Below the pieces are notes generated by a model. The model saw only the letters and a list, made by a program, of their open reading frames with translations, was not told the origin of the DNA and did not search any database. Below, piece by piece: positions 25,727 to 33,090 of a stretch of 33,090 nucleotides of DNA. The DNA lies in the NCBI GenBank assembly GCA_947258645.1, contig CAMYJL010000006.1, positions 1-33,090 on the forward strand, in the 5' to 3' direction. The position numbers and the translations under genes were made by a program. Every line of letters begins with the position of its first letter. Position 1 is the stretch's first letter. Source of the stretch: an uncultured Nitrospinota bacterium. Lineage in GTDB: Bacteria > UBA8248.

Positions 25727-27004
25727 ATGAACAACTCTTCCGGCAAAAGGCTTGATATCCACTCGACCGAGGCCATGGTCAATTTAAAAGACGCGGTCTG
25801 GCACAAAGATTCCATCTATCCCAGTCCGTCGCCCGAGGAATACAAACGCAGGCACGAGGCGCTTCGCGAAGAAATGAAAGCGCAGGGATACGACTGCCTG
25901 ATCGTCGGCGGCGGCTCCAACCTGATGAGCATGTGGGGCGGACTCGTCTGGCTCACCGGCCACATGGATCATCGAACGATGGCCCAGTACGTCGTCTTCC
26001 CGCTCAAGGGCGAGCCCACCCTCCTCTACCCGATGGCGAACTCGCACATCTGGTCCGCGCGGGCGCAGGCGAAAGGCGTTCAGGACATCCGCTCCGTGCG
26101 CGGAAAGGCGGGCGGCTTCGGAAAGATGATGGTGACCCGAATCAAGGAGCTGGGGCTTGAGACCGGAAGCATCGGCCTCACCTCGGTCAACATGGAAAAG
26201 TGGGCCGAGTTCATCCCCGCGAACTTCTACCTGGAGCTCATCGAGGGGTTGCCGAAAGCGAACATCTCTTTCGTTCCCAAAATCTTCCACAAGCTCTGGG
26301 TCAAGAAGAGCCCCGAGGAGCTGGACCTCTACCGAAAGGCGGGCGAGCTGTGCGACCGCGCCCATGAGGCCGTCCTCGAACACGCCAAACCCGGTGCGAC
26401 CGAGCGCGAACTCGCCGCCCGGGCGGCTTTCGCGATGTCGGCCGGCGGGGGATATCCCCATCTGTGCATTTTGGGAATTACATCGATGGAAGATCCCTCC
26501 CAGATATTCGGCAACCCCAACCCCTCGGATCGGGTACTCGAGGAGGGCGACCTCATCAACAACGAACTGGCGGCGGGCTACTGTGGCGTCACCTCTCAGA
26601 TCGGCAACCCCATCTGCGTGGGAAAACCCACCGACATTGTGAAAAACCTCTGGGAGGAGGCTGTTCTTCCGACAGCGATGGCGATGGAAGAAGCGCTCCG
26701 CCCCGGCAAGACGATGGATGACCTCCTCAAGGCCGGAGAAACGATGACCGATCGCGGCTACACCGGGCGGCCCATTCTCATGCACGGAATGGATATCTGC
26801 AGCTCCGACCCGAGCGTCAGCTTTGACCGGATCGTCGCTGAAGACTATGAACGGACGATGTTCCCCGGCATGGTGCTCATGAGCGAACCGAATCCGATCA
26901 CTCCGGACGGCAAGCTGGGCCTCTTCTGGGGCCGGACCTACATCATCACCGAGGACGGAAACGAGCGCGTGAGCAAGACGCCTGACGAGTTGTTCGTCCT
27001 CTAG
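25727..27004 (+). CDS. Creatinase-like M24 (pita-bread) hydrolase, copy C
   Basis: This 425-residue protein is very similar in plan to copies A and D. Ligand positions are E280 (INNELAAGY), Q291 (TSQIGN), H353 (LMHGMDI), E387 (MSEPNP) and G402 (FWGRTY), giving the same loss of both metal-binding Asp residues and the last Glu. Shared motifs absent from ordinary prolidases are WLTGHMDHRTMAQYVVFP (about 75-92), IFGNPNPSDR (about 260-269) and SEPNPITPDGKLG. ATG 25727 has AAGGAGAG upstream. It lies 36 nt after the IclR gene and 71 nt before copy D, so the three are probably one operon. Expected activity is hydrolysis of a C-N bond in a small amide- or guanidine-like solute; the substrate is not deducible. 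Confidence 0.87.
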   Translation: MNNSSGKRLDIHSTEAMVNLKDAVWHKDSIYPSPSPEEYKRRHEALREEMKAQGYDCLIVGGGSNLMSMWGGLVWLTGHMDHRTMAQYVVFPLKGEPTLLYPMANSHIWSARAQAKGVQDIRSVRGKAGGFGKMMVTRIKELGLETGSIGLTSVNMEKWAEFIPANFYLELIEGLPKANISFVPKIFHKLWVKKSPEELDLYRKAGELCDRAHEAVLEHAKPGATERELAARAAFAMSAGGGYPHLCILGITSMEDPSQIFGNPNPSDRVLEEGDLINNELAAGYCGVTSQIGNPICVGKPTDIVKNLWEEAVLPTAMAMEEALRPGKTMDDLLKAGETMTDRGYTGRPILMHGMDICSSDPSVSFDRIVAEDYERTMFPGMVLMSEPNPITPDGKLGLFWGRTYIITEDGNERVSKTPDELFVL

Positions 27005-27075
27005 GCCGCCGATTTCTATTTTCCGTTTTTTTCCGCCGCGCTCATCCGCGGCGCCGACGCCAAAAGGAGCCGACA

Positions 27076-28359
27076 ATGGGCGAATTCGAGTTTTCCAAGG
27101 TGTGCGGATCGCTTCACGAAGGGCGTGTTTTCAACAACCTCGAAGACTCGCCCTGGCACAAGGACGCGGTTTATCCCCGCTTTTCCGACAAGGAATTCGA
27201 GCGCCGCAGGGAGGCCACGCGGGCCGCGATGAAAGAGGCGGGCGTGGACTGCCTCATCCTTGGCGGAAGCTGCAACCTGATGAGCATGTGGGGCAGCCTC
27301 GTCTGGCTCACCGGCCACATGGACTACCGGAGCGTGGCCAACTACGCCGTCTTTCCGGCCGACGGAGAGCCGACCCTCCTCTACCCCATGTCGGGCACCC
27401 ACATCTTCGGCGTCCGTCAGCAGGCCGCGGGCATCAAGGATGTCCGCCCGGTGCGCAGCGTGGGCGGCTACGGAAAGGGCGCGGCGGCGCGCATCAAGGA
27501 GCTGGGCCTCGAAGCCGGAAATATCGGCATCACCTCGATCAACATGGAGGGCTGGGGACCCGAGTATCTTCCCGTGAACTATTTTCAGGACATGCAGGAA
27601 GAGCTGCCCAATGCGAATTTCGTCTTCCTCCCCGATTTCTTCCACAAGCTCTGGTACATCAAGAGCGAGGAGGAGATGGCAATGTACCGCAAGGCGGGCG
27701 AACTCGCCGATCGGGCGCTCGAGGCCGTCGTCGAACGGGCGAAGCCCGGCGTGACCGAGCGCCAGCTGGCGGCGAGCGCGAACTTCGCCATCGCCGACGG
27801 GGGGGGATACCCGCACTTCTGCATCATGGGGATCACTTCCATGAAAAACCCCGCACAGATATTCGGCAACCCGAACCCCTCGGATCGGCCCCTCGAGGCG
27901 GGAGACATCATCAACAACGAGATGGCGGCCGGCTACGGCGGCGTCACCGTCCAGATCGGAAACCCCGTCTGCGTCGGCGAGCCCACCGAGGCGGCCCAAA
28001 AGCTCTGGGACGAGGCCGTTCTCCCGAGCGCGAACGCCATTGACGCCGCCCTGAAACCGGGCAGCACCCTCGAGGACGTGCGGCTGGCCGGCCACGTCAT
28101 CGTCGACAACGGCTACACGGGCCGCCCTACGCTCTGCCACGGAATCGACATCGCGACTTCCTCCCCCCACATCCGGATGGAGGAGATACACGGAGCGGAC
28201 TACGAGCAGACGCTCCAGGCCGGCATGGTCATCATGAGCGAGCCGAATCCCGCCACGAAGGACGGGCGGCTGGGCATGTTCTTCGGGAGGACCTACATCA
28301 TCACCGAAAACGGAAACGAGCTCGTGACCAAATACCCATTCGAACTCCCGGTTGTTTAA
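27076..28359 (+). CDS. Creatinase-like M24 (pita-bread) hydrolase, copy D
   Basis: This 427-residue protein lies in tandem with copy C and is clearly its duplicate: WLTGHMDYRSVANYAVFP, IFGNPNPSDR and MSEPNPATKDGRLG correspond position by position. The ligand set is E282 (INNEMAAGY), Q293 (TVQIGN), H355 (LCHGIDI), E389 (MSEPNP) and G404 (FFGRTY), identical to copy A at every ligand position. The N-terminus shares the 'W.KDA.YP.FS..E..RR' opening with A and C. AAAGGAGCC lies just before ATG 27076. The end is followed without a gap by the MFS gene, whose start lies 20 nt after this stop. Tandem retention suggests different substrate or stereochemical preferences, or a hetero-oligomer. Confidence 0.87.
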   Translation: MGEFEFSKVCGSLHEGRVFNNLEDSPWHKDAVYPRFSDKEFERRREATRAAMKEAGVDCLILGGSCNLMSMWGSLVWLTGHMDYRSVANYAVFPADGEPTLLYPMSGTHIFGVRQQAAGIKDVRPVRSVGGYGKGAAARIKELGLEAGNIGITSINMEGWGPEYLPVNYFQDMQEELPNANFVFLPDFFHKLWYIKSEEEMAMYRKAGELADRALEAVVERAKPGVTERQLAASANFAIADGGGYPHFCIMGITSMKNPAQIFGNPNPSDRPLEAGDIINNEMAAGYGGVTVQIGNPVCVGEPTEAAQKLWDEAVLPSANAIDAALKPGSTLEDVRLAGHVIVDNGYTGRPTLCHGIDIATSSPHIRMEEIHGADYEQTLQAGMVIMSEPNPATKDGRLGMFFGRTYIITENGNELVTKYPFELPVV

Positions 28360-28378
28360 CAGGGATCGGGAGGATTCA

Positions 28379-29578
28379 TTGACGGAGGAGGAAGCCCGGG
28401 CGGCGGGAAGATTCGGGGACATCCAGAAAACCGCATTTTTCTCGCTCATTTTCGCCCACGCCGTGAACGACATGGCGGGCGCGTTCTTTGCACCCCTGAC
28501 GCCGCTGATCGCAAAGGAACTCGGCCTGAGCCTGACGATGATCGGCGTCATCATGTCGATCCGAAGCTTTTCCACATCGCTCCCCCAGCCCCTGTTCGGC
28601 TGGCTGACCGACCGCTATCCGAGCCAGTGGTGGCTGGTGGCGACGCCACTCATCGTCGGCCCGTTCCGGACCGCGATTGGCTTCGCGACCGGGTTCTGGA
28701 GTCTCGCGGCGATGCTCTCCGTCGGCTCGTTCGGGGCGGCCTGCTTTCATCCCGCCGCCGCGTCGCGGGCGAGAGCGATTTCGAGCGGGCGCCGGGGGCT
28801 GGTGATGTCCTCCTACGTCGCCGCCGGGCGGCTCGGTCATGCGTGCGGCCCCATCGTCGCGCTCTCCCTCGTCTCCGTTCTCGGGCTCAAAGGTTTGGCA
28901 TGGGCGACGCTCCTCTACCTCGCCTCGATGGTGGTCCTCAAGAAATTTCCGCCGGAAACCGGGGCAAAGAAGCCTGGCGGGCGACGGGAAGGAAAAGCAG
29001 AAGAAAAGCCCTCGGGGGCGCCAGGCGGGGCCTGGCGGTCCATGGCTCTTCTCTACGTCATCAACATTTTTCGGAACATGGTGATGATTAATCTCTACGC
29101 CTTCATACCGCTCTACTTCGCCTCCCGGGGCGGCTCGCTCTGGACGGGAGGGGGCGCGCTGACCCTGCTCCTCGCCTCGGGGGCCGCGGGAGGGATCGCC
29201 GGGGGATGGCTCTCGGACCGAATCGGGCGAAAGAACGTTATCGTCGGAACGGCGCTGATGCTCATCCCGGCGTTTCTTTTGTTCCTGAACACCGAGGGCG
29301 CCCTTCAGTTTGCCGTCATGCTTCCGCTGGGCCTGTTGCTCCACAGCTCGATGGGGGTGAGTGTGGCCTACGCGCAGGAGCTCATGCCGAACCGCCCCGC
29401 CCTTGCGGCCAGCCTCATGCAGGGGGGAAACTGGTTCATCTCCGGCTTCACACTGACGGGAATGGGCGCGCTCGGCGACTGGCTGGGCATCCAGACGGCG
29501 CTTCAGGTTCTGGTTGTGGTCATCTGCCTGGAGTCCGGCGTCGCACTGACGCTACCGGGCCGGAGGAAATTGACATAG
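28379..29578 (+). CDS. MFS transporter, FsmR-like
   Basis: This protein of about 399 residues is a 12-helix major facilitator. N-terminal helix FFSLIFAHAVNDMAGAFFAP resembles the fosmidomycin-resistance (Fsr) branch, with its conserved 'H..ND' in TM1. The loop 2-3 motif reads PLFGWLTDRYPSQWW and the matching loop 8-9 motif GGWLSDRIGRKNV. A charged Lys/Gly-rich loop (about 195-218) divides the halves. I chose TTG 28379 because GGGAGGA lies just upstream. A TTG at 28352 would overlap the previous stop and has no ribosome site. It probably imports a pathway substrate or exports a product or toxic intermediate. It belongs to the IclR-M24-M24 operon by spacing. Confidence 0.85.
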   Translation: MTEEEARAAGRFGDIQKTAFFSLIFAHAVNDMAGAFFAPLTPLIAKELGLSLTMIGVIMSIRSFSTSLPQPLFGWLTDRYPSQWWLVATPLIVGPFRTAIGFATGFWSLAAMLSVGSFGAACFHPAAASRARAISSGRRGLVMSSYVAAGRLGHACGPIVALSLVSVLGLKGLAWATLLYLASMVVLKKFPPETGAKKPGGRREGKAEEKPSGAPGGAWRSMALLYVINIFRNMVMINLYAFIPLYFASRGGSLWTGGGALTLLLASGAAGGIAGGWLSDRIGRKNVIVGTALMLIPAFLLFLNTEGALQFAVMLPLGLLLHSSMGVSVAYAQELMPNRPALAASLMQGGNWFISGFTLTGMGALGDWLGIQTALQVLVVVICLESGVALTLPGRRKLT

Positions 29579-29663
29579 AAACGATGGAATTCAGAGTATG
29601 AATGTTCATATATTTAGATAGCAAAATTTAAACTAAAACATTCAACATCAAGGAGGACATCCG

Positions 29664-30827
29664 ATGAGCGATACTGCCATTCTCGAATCATTGCCGCTTG
29701 CGCCGAGCGAGGATCCCTTTGTGGTGGAGCACGGCGGCTTCTATCGGCGCTGGTTCTACATGATCGATGACTTGCAGCTCCTCAAGGACACAGTGGCCAC
29801 CCTCAAGGGAACGACGGACAACCTCTGGGTTCCCGTCTGGCGCGACCTCGGGAAACGCTTCGAGGACGAGGCCGAGGAACTTGCCGCCAAAGGGGACGGC
29901 CAGGCGGCCCGGGTGAAGTTTCTTCAGGCCAAGACTTTCTACAGCCTCGCCCGCTTTCCCCGGCCGCTCACACTCCTCAAGGAAGAGGCCAACCAGGACT
30001 GCATCCGGGCCTATCTCCGCTCGTGCGATTTTCTCGATCCCCCGATGGAGACCGTGAATGTCGAATGCGAGGGAAAATCGATCGTCTCCCACTTCAGAGC
30101 ACCCAAGGGCGCGAGCGCCGAGAATCCCGCGCCGGCCGTCCTGATCATGTGCGGCGGGGACATGTTCAAGGAAGACCGCGGCTGGGCGGGCGAGATGGCG
30201 ATGGACAACGGGCTTGCCTCCCTCGTGATGGACGGGCCGGGCACGGGAGAAAACCCTTTTCCCTACGAGCCTGAGTCCGTGAAGGCGTGGATGGCGGCGA
30301 TTGACTACCTGGCGGGGCGGCCCGAGGTGGACGCGGACTGCATCGGCGCTTTCGGCATCAGCCGGGGAGGACATTCCGTCATGCTGCTGGCGGGCTCCTA
30401 TCCCGAGCGGGTGCGGTGCGCCGTTGCGAGCGCGGGGCACCCCTACGGCTACCGGATGAGCAAGGAAGAAATCGAGAATTTCGTGGAGATGCGCAACAAA
30501 CGCTCCAGCGTCATCTACGGCGCGCCGGGCGACGCTCCCAGCTTCGCGCCCACATCGGTGGAAAAAGAAGAGGCGAACTTCAAGCGCTGGGCGCTCAGCG
30601 AGCTCGGCATCGTGGACAAGATCGTCTGCCCGATCCTCATGATCAACGGCAAGCAGGATCACCTCGCCCCAATCGGGAACATCTACTACATGCTCGAGCA
30701 CGGCCCCGTCACGGGCAAGGAGGCGCGCATCTACCCCGACGACGGACACTGCGCGTTCAAATATTTCGAGGAATGGGCGCCCGAGTCGTTCCGCTGGATC
30801 AGGGAAAAAGTGGACGCGGCGAAATAA
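29664..30827 (+). CDS. Alpha/beta hydrolase (FrsA / dienelactone-hydrolase-like), copy 2
   Basis: This 387-residue serine hydrolase has a helical N-terminal part (about 1-130) and an alpha/beta core. The catalytic triad is Ser233 (GISRG), Asp332 (GKQDHLAP) and His362 (DDGHCAF). MCGGDMFKE and VMDGPGTGEN are oxyanion/loop segments that correspond to PGMDMIKED and IMDGPGQGES in the copy at 7805-8986, so the two are paralogues. A strong ribosome site (AAGGAGG) precedes ATG 29664. It follows the MFS gene by 85 AT-rich nt that could contain a promoter (TATATT near 29610) and precedes the DinB-like gene by 23 nt. A role in cleaving an ester, amide or C-C bond of the imported compound is likely but unproven. 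Confidence 0.83.
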   Translation: MSDTAILESLPLAPSEDPFVVEHGGFYRRWFYMIDDLQLLKDTVATLKGTTDNLWVPVWRDLGKRFEDEAEELAAKGDGQAARVKFLQAKTFYSLARFPRPLTLLKEEANQDCIRAYLRSCDFLDPPMETVNVECEGKSIVSHFRAPKGASAENPAPAVLIMCGGDMFKEDRGWAGEMAMDNGLASLVMDGPGTGENPFPYEPESVKAWMAAIDYLAGRPEVDADCIGAFGISRGGHSVMLLAGSYPERVRCAVASAGHPYGYRMSKEEIENFVEMRNKRSSVIYGAPGDAPSFAPTSVEKEEANFKRWALSELGIVDKIVCPILMINGKQDHLAPIGNIYYMLEHGPVTGKEARIYPDDGHCAFKYFEEWAPESFRWIREKVDAAK

Positions 30828-30850
30828 CCAGAAACGAAAAAGGAACTACC

Positions 30851-31405
30851 ATGACCCCGGAAGAAAAATTCGACGCCGCTGTGGCTTCCGCCCTAGGAGA
30901 CCGGAGGGAGCTGGTCCGCTTTCTCGAAGGCGTCAGCGACGCACAGGCGGCATGGCGCCCGCCGGATGGCGAGTGGTCCATCGCCGAGGGCACCGAGCAC
31001 ATCCTGATCACGGACGCCTGGGCGCGGAAGACGCTGGTGGAATTTCTCGAGAAGGCAAAGGCGTCGGGGAACTGGGACACGACGCCCTCGAACCCCCAAA
31101 AACTGTCGCTGGATCAACTCCGCCGCCGCGAACAGGGCCGCGTCGATGCGCCGGAGCATTTGTTCCCGAAAGGAGAACGTCCGCTGTCCGAAATGATCCC
31201 CCTGCTCCTGCCCTCCCGGGAAGAGACGAACAAGGCGCTTCTTCCTTCCCGCGCCTTTGATCTTGAGCGGCTGGTTCCGCCGAACACGCGCTACGGCGAC
31301 CAGAATGTCTACGACCGCATGTCCTACATGGGAATTCACGACGCGCTTCACCAGGAACAAATGGAGCGGGTGAGAAAAACCACCGGATACCCGAAAGCAC
31401 CTTAA
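30851..31405 (+). CDS. DinB-like four-helix metalloprotein
   Basis: This 184-residue protein has the DinB/YfiT-type bundle with a three-histidine metal site: H50 (EGTEHIL), H163 and H167 (GIHDALHQEQ). The N-terminal helix and WRPPDGEWSIAEGTEHILIT (about 35-54) are the family's 'W.P..g.WSi.E...Hi' motif. DinB-fold proteins include thiol-dependent isomerases and transferases (using bacillithiol, mycothiol or glutathione) as well as proteins of unknown role. ATG 30851 has AGGAAC upstream; a much longer frame through this region is not coding before that point. As the last gene of the rightward arm it may modify or detoxify a pathway intermediate. Confidence 0.8.
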   Translation: MTPEEKFDAAVASALGDRRELVRFLEGVSDAQAAWRPPDGEWSIAEGTEHILITDAWARKTLVEFLEKAKASGNWDTTPSNPQKLSLDQLRRREQGRVDAPEHLFPKGERPLSEMIPLLLPSREETNKALLPSRAFDLERLVPPNTRYGDQNVYDRMSYMGIHDALHQEQMERVRKTTGYPKAP

Positions 31406-31627
31406 AATAAGCGGATTCAACGCGGCGATCCGACGCTTCAAAAAAGACCTCACCCCCTATACCCCGCCTTCTTCCCGCACCGGAAGCTGGTGACATCCCA
31501 CTCGGAGCGGGTGTAAGGTGAACTGTGTTCCATATTGAATGCGCCGATGTTTGAAGGAAGAGATTAAATTTTCTTTTTGCTGCCTACAAGACGTGGCGCA
31601 TGAACCGCCACATCAGGAACGATGCGG

Positions 31628-32961
31628 ATGCCAGATAAAGATCCATCTCCTCCTGCCAGCGGCGAGCCGGAAAATCCGGAGATCCCGGAGGAGAAGATAC
31701 TCAGCGAACTTCCCAGGGTCCGTCCCCGATTCAGGTTGCGGAAGCTCTCTGCGTTTATCATTCTGACCGCCGTCATCCTCGCGGGCAGGCCCTCTACCTG
31801 TGGTGGGACCATCGGCAGAACTTCGAGATCACCGACAACGCCTATGTCCAGGCGACCACCGTCCCCGTCAGCGCCCAGATTCCCGGTATCGTGAACAAGC
31901 TTTTCGTCACGGACAACCAGGCCGTTCACGCGGGCGACCGACTGGTCCAGCTCGACCGGAGACGCTTCGAGGTGGCGGTGGAAAAAGCCCGGGCGGCGGT
32001 CGCGGTCGCAAAGGCCCGGTACGAGTCGAGCAAAGTCTCGGTCACCTACTCCCAGGGGCGCGGAAGAGCCCTCCTGGACGAAGCGCAGGCGCGCCAAAGC
32101 ACACTGCGAAAGACGCTCCTCTCTGCCCGGGCCCTCCTGATGCAGCGGCGGAACGAGACCAAGGCAATGGCCGCCACCCTCACAAGAACCGCTGACGATC
32201 TAAAAAGAAAGCAGCGGCTCCATAAGGAACGCGTGATCTCGGACGAAACCCTGACCTTGACCCGGGCCTACCAGGAGGTGGCGAAAGCCAACTACGACGC
32301 ATCCCGTGCCGCCCTCCAGGTCGAAGAAGAAAAGGTGGCCGCCCTGGAACAACAGCTCAAAGAGTTCAAGGCCTCCGTCGATCTGGCAAGGAACGAGGGG
32401 AGCTCCGAGGAGATTAAATCGTTCGACTCCGAATCACTGAAAGCCGAGATGGCCCAAGCGAAGGCCAACCTGAAGGAGGCACAGCTTCTCCTTTCCTACA
32501 CCGATATTCAGGCGCCGGTTTCGGGATACGTGAACAAGACGGTGGACCCCGGAACCTATGTCGATGCAGGGCGTCCCCTGCTCGTCATCGTCCAGCTGCG
32601 CAAGGCTTATATCCGGGCCAATTTCAAGGAAGTTCAGCTGGAAGATATCCACGTCGGCCAGCCCGTCGCCATCACCATCGACGCCTTTCCCGGCAAAATT
32701 TTCAAGGGACGCGTGGACAGCGTCTATTCCGGAACCGGTGACGCTTTCTCCCTTCTCCCCCCCGAAAACGCCACCGGCAACTGGGTGAAGATCACCCGGC
32801 GCGTTCCCGTCAAAATCGTTCTGGACAATGCACCCCCGCCCCAGTACCCCCTGCTCGTGGGAATGTCCGCGGAAGTGTCGGTGGATGTCCGCGATCGCAG
32901 CGGCCTGCGCCTGCTCGCCTACCCGAGCCGCGTCCAGAAAAACCAGCCCCGTATCCCCTGA
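31628..32961 (+). pseudogene. EmrA/HlyD-type membrane fusion protein, frameshifted
   Basis: The first frame (31628-31782) encodes a cytoplasmic tail and a single membrane anchor (KLSAFIILTAVILA). The rest continues in another frame as ALYLWWDHRQNFEITDNAYV, then VPVSAQIPGIVNKLFVTDNQ and onward to a stop at 32961. The crossover is at a GGG run, 31783-31785, where one extra G would restore a single frame of about 444 codons. The body has the HlyD barrel-sandwich half (AGDRLVQLDRR), a long coiled-coil hairpin (about 90-215) and the returning half ('ALSYTDIQAPVSGYV'-like LLSYTDIQAPVSGYVNKTVD). It is the periplasmic adaptor of a drug-efflux pump. It may be an assembly error or a true mutation. The exporter gene follows 9 nt later. 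Confidence 0.85.
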
Positions 32962-32970
32962 TCTCGCTGG

Positions 32971-33090
32971 ATGAATTCCCCCACACAAACCGCAGGGGCC
33001 TCGGGCGCCGAGGAGATTTTCGTTCCGGTCGCCAACCGGGGGATGCTGACGCTCTCCGTCATGTTCGGCACATTCATCTCCGTCATGGAC
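32971..33090 (+). CDS. EmrB/QacA-type MFS exporter, N-terminal part (runs off the window)
   Basis: ATG 32971 opens a frame of 40 codons to the window edge. After a short tail comes VANRGMLTLSVMFGTFISVM, then D: the first helix of DHA2 drug exporters, in which 'l..a.fm..ld.t..n.alp' follows. Its position 9 nt after an EmrA/HlyD-type gene matches the emrAB arrangement. Only the first helix is visible. Confidence 0.7.
   Translation, partial: MNSPTQTAGASGAEEIFVPVANRGMLTLSVMFGTFISVMD

Noticed and set aside
30416-31405. Longer version of the DinB-like gene starting inside the alpha/beta hydrolase
   Set aside because: The extra N-terminal part overlaps the hydrolase in another frame and is Arg-rich shadow; ATG 30851 has its own ribosome site and matches the family start.

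Overview
The window is GC-rich chromosomal DNA from a Gram-negative bacterium. The evidence is a fused Wzc-type tyrosine autokinase, an NlpD-like LysM/LytM lipoprotein, an EmrA/HlyD-type membrane fusion protein, the surE-pcm pair and three CCA-encoding tRNA genes. I cannot name the genus. The mix of housekeeping genes and large solute-catabolism clusters suggests an uncultured environmental (proteobacteria-like) lineage, but that is inference.

Layout. (1) 1-4284, minus strand: the end of a surface-polysaccharide locus with a partial glycosyltransferase, a Wzx-like flippase and a Wzc-like chain-length regulator/autokinase, preceded by a 600-nt leader with a sigma-70-like promoter and a repeated 11-mer. 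(2) 4889-12533, minus strand: tRNA-Arg(CCU), apt, an NlpD-like lipoprotein, a LOG-like protein, an MBL-fold hydrolase, an alpha/beta hydrolase, an ATZ/TRZ-type amidohydrolase, tRNA-Pro(CGG), pcm, surE and a 64-residue orphan. The hydrolases sit between pcm and the nlpD-like gene, which are neighbours in many proteobacteria. (3) 12869-17484, mostly plus strand: O-acetylhomoserine sulfhydrylase (metY-like), a CoA-binding protein, a FecR-domain secreted protein, tRNA-Pro(GGG), a decayed tyrosine-recombinase tail, a gene broken by an in-frame TGA, and a DUF2914-like exported protein. (4) 17497-18357, minus: a two-domain rhodanese. (5) 18471-31405: a large divergent cluster around an IclR-type regulator. 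The leftward arm carries a creatinase-like M24 protein, DppB- and DppC-type permeases, a second M24 protein and a family-5 solute-binding protein, and ends in a clear intrinsic terminator. The rightward arm carries the IclR regulator, two more M24 proteins, an MFS transporter, an alpha/beta hydrolase and a DinB-like protein. (6) 31628-33090: an EmrA/HlyD-type gene split by a one-base frameshift, followed by the start of an EmrB-type exporter.

The most notable system is region 5. Four paralogous pita-bread (M24) proteins in one regulated transport cluster have all lost the same metal ligands of the aminopeptidase/prolidase family: D-D-H-E-E has become E-Q-H-E/Q-G. They therefore look like metal-independent, creatinase-type C-N hydrolases rather than peptidases. 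With a peptide-type ABC uptake system (no ATPase gene here), an MFS carrier and a serine alpha/beta hydrolase, they suggest an uncharacterised pathway for importing and degrading an amide-, guanidine- or peptide-like compound. The substrate is unknown.
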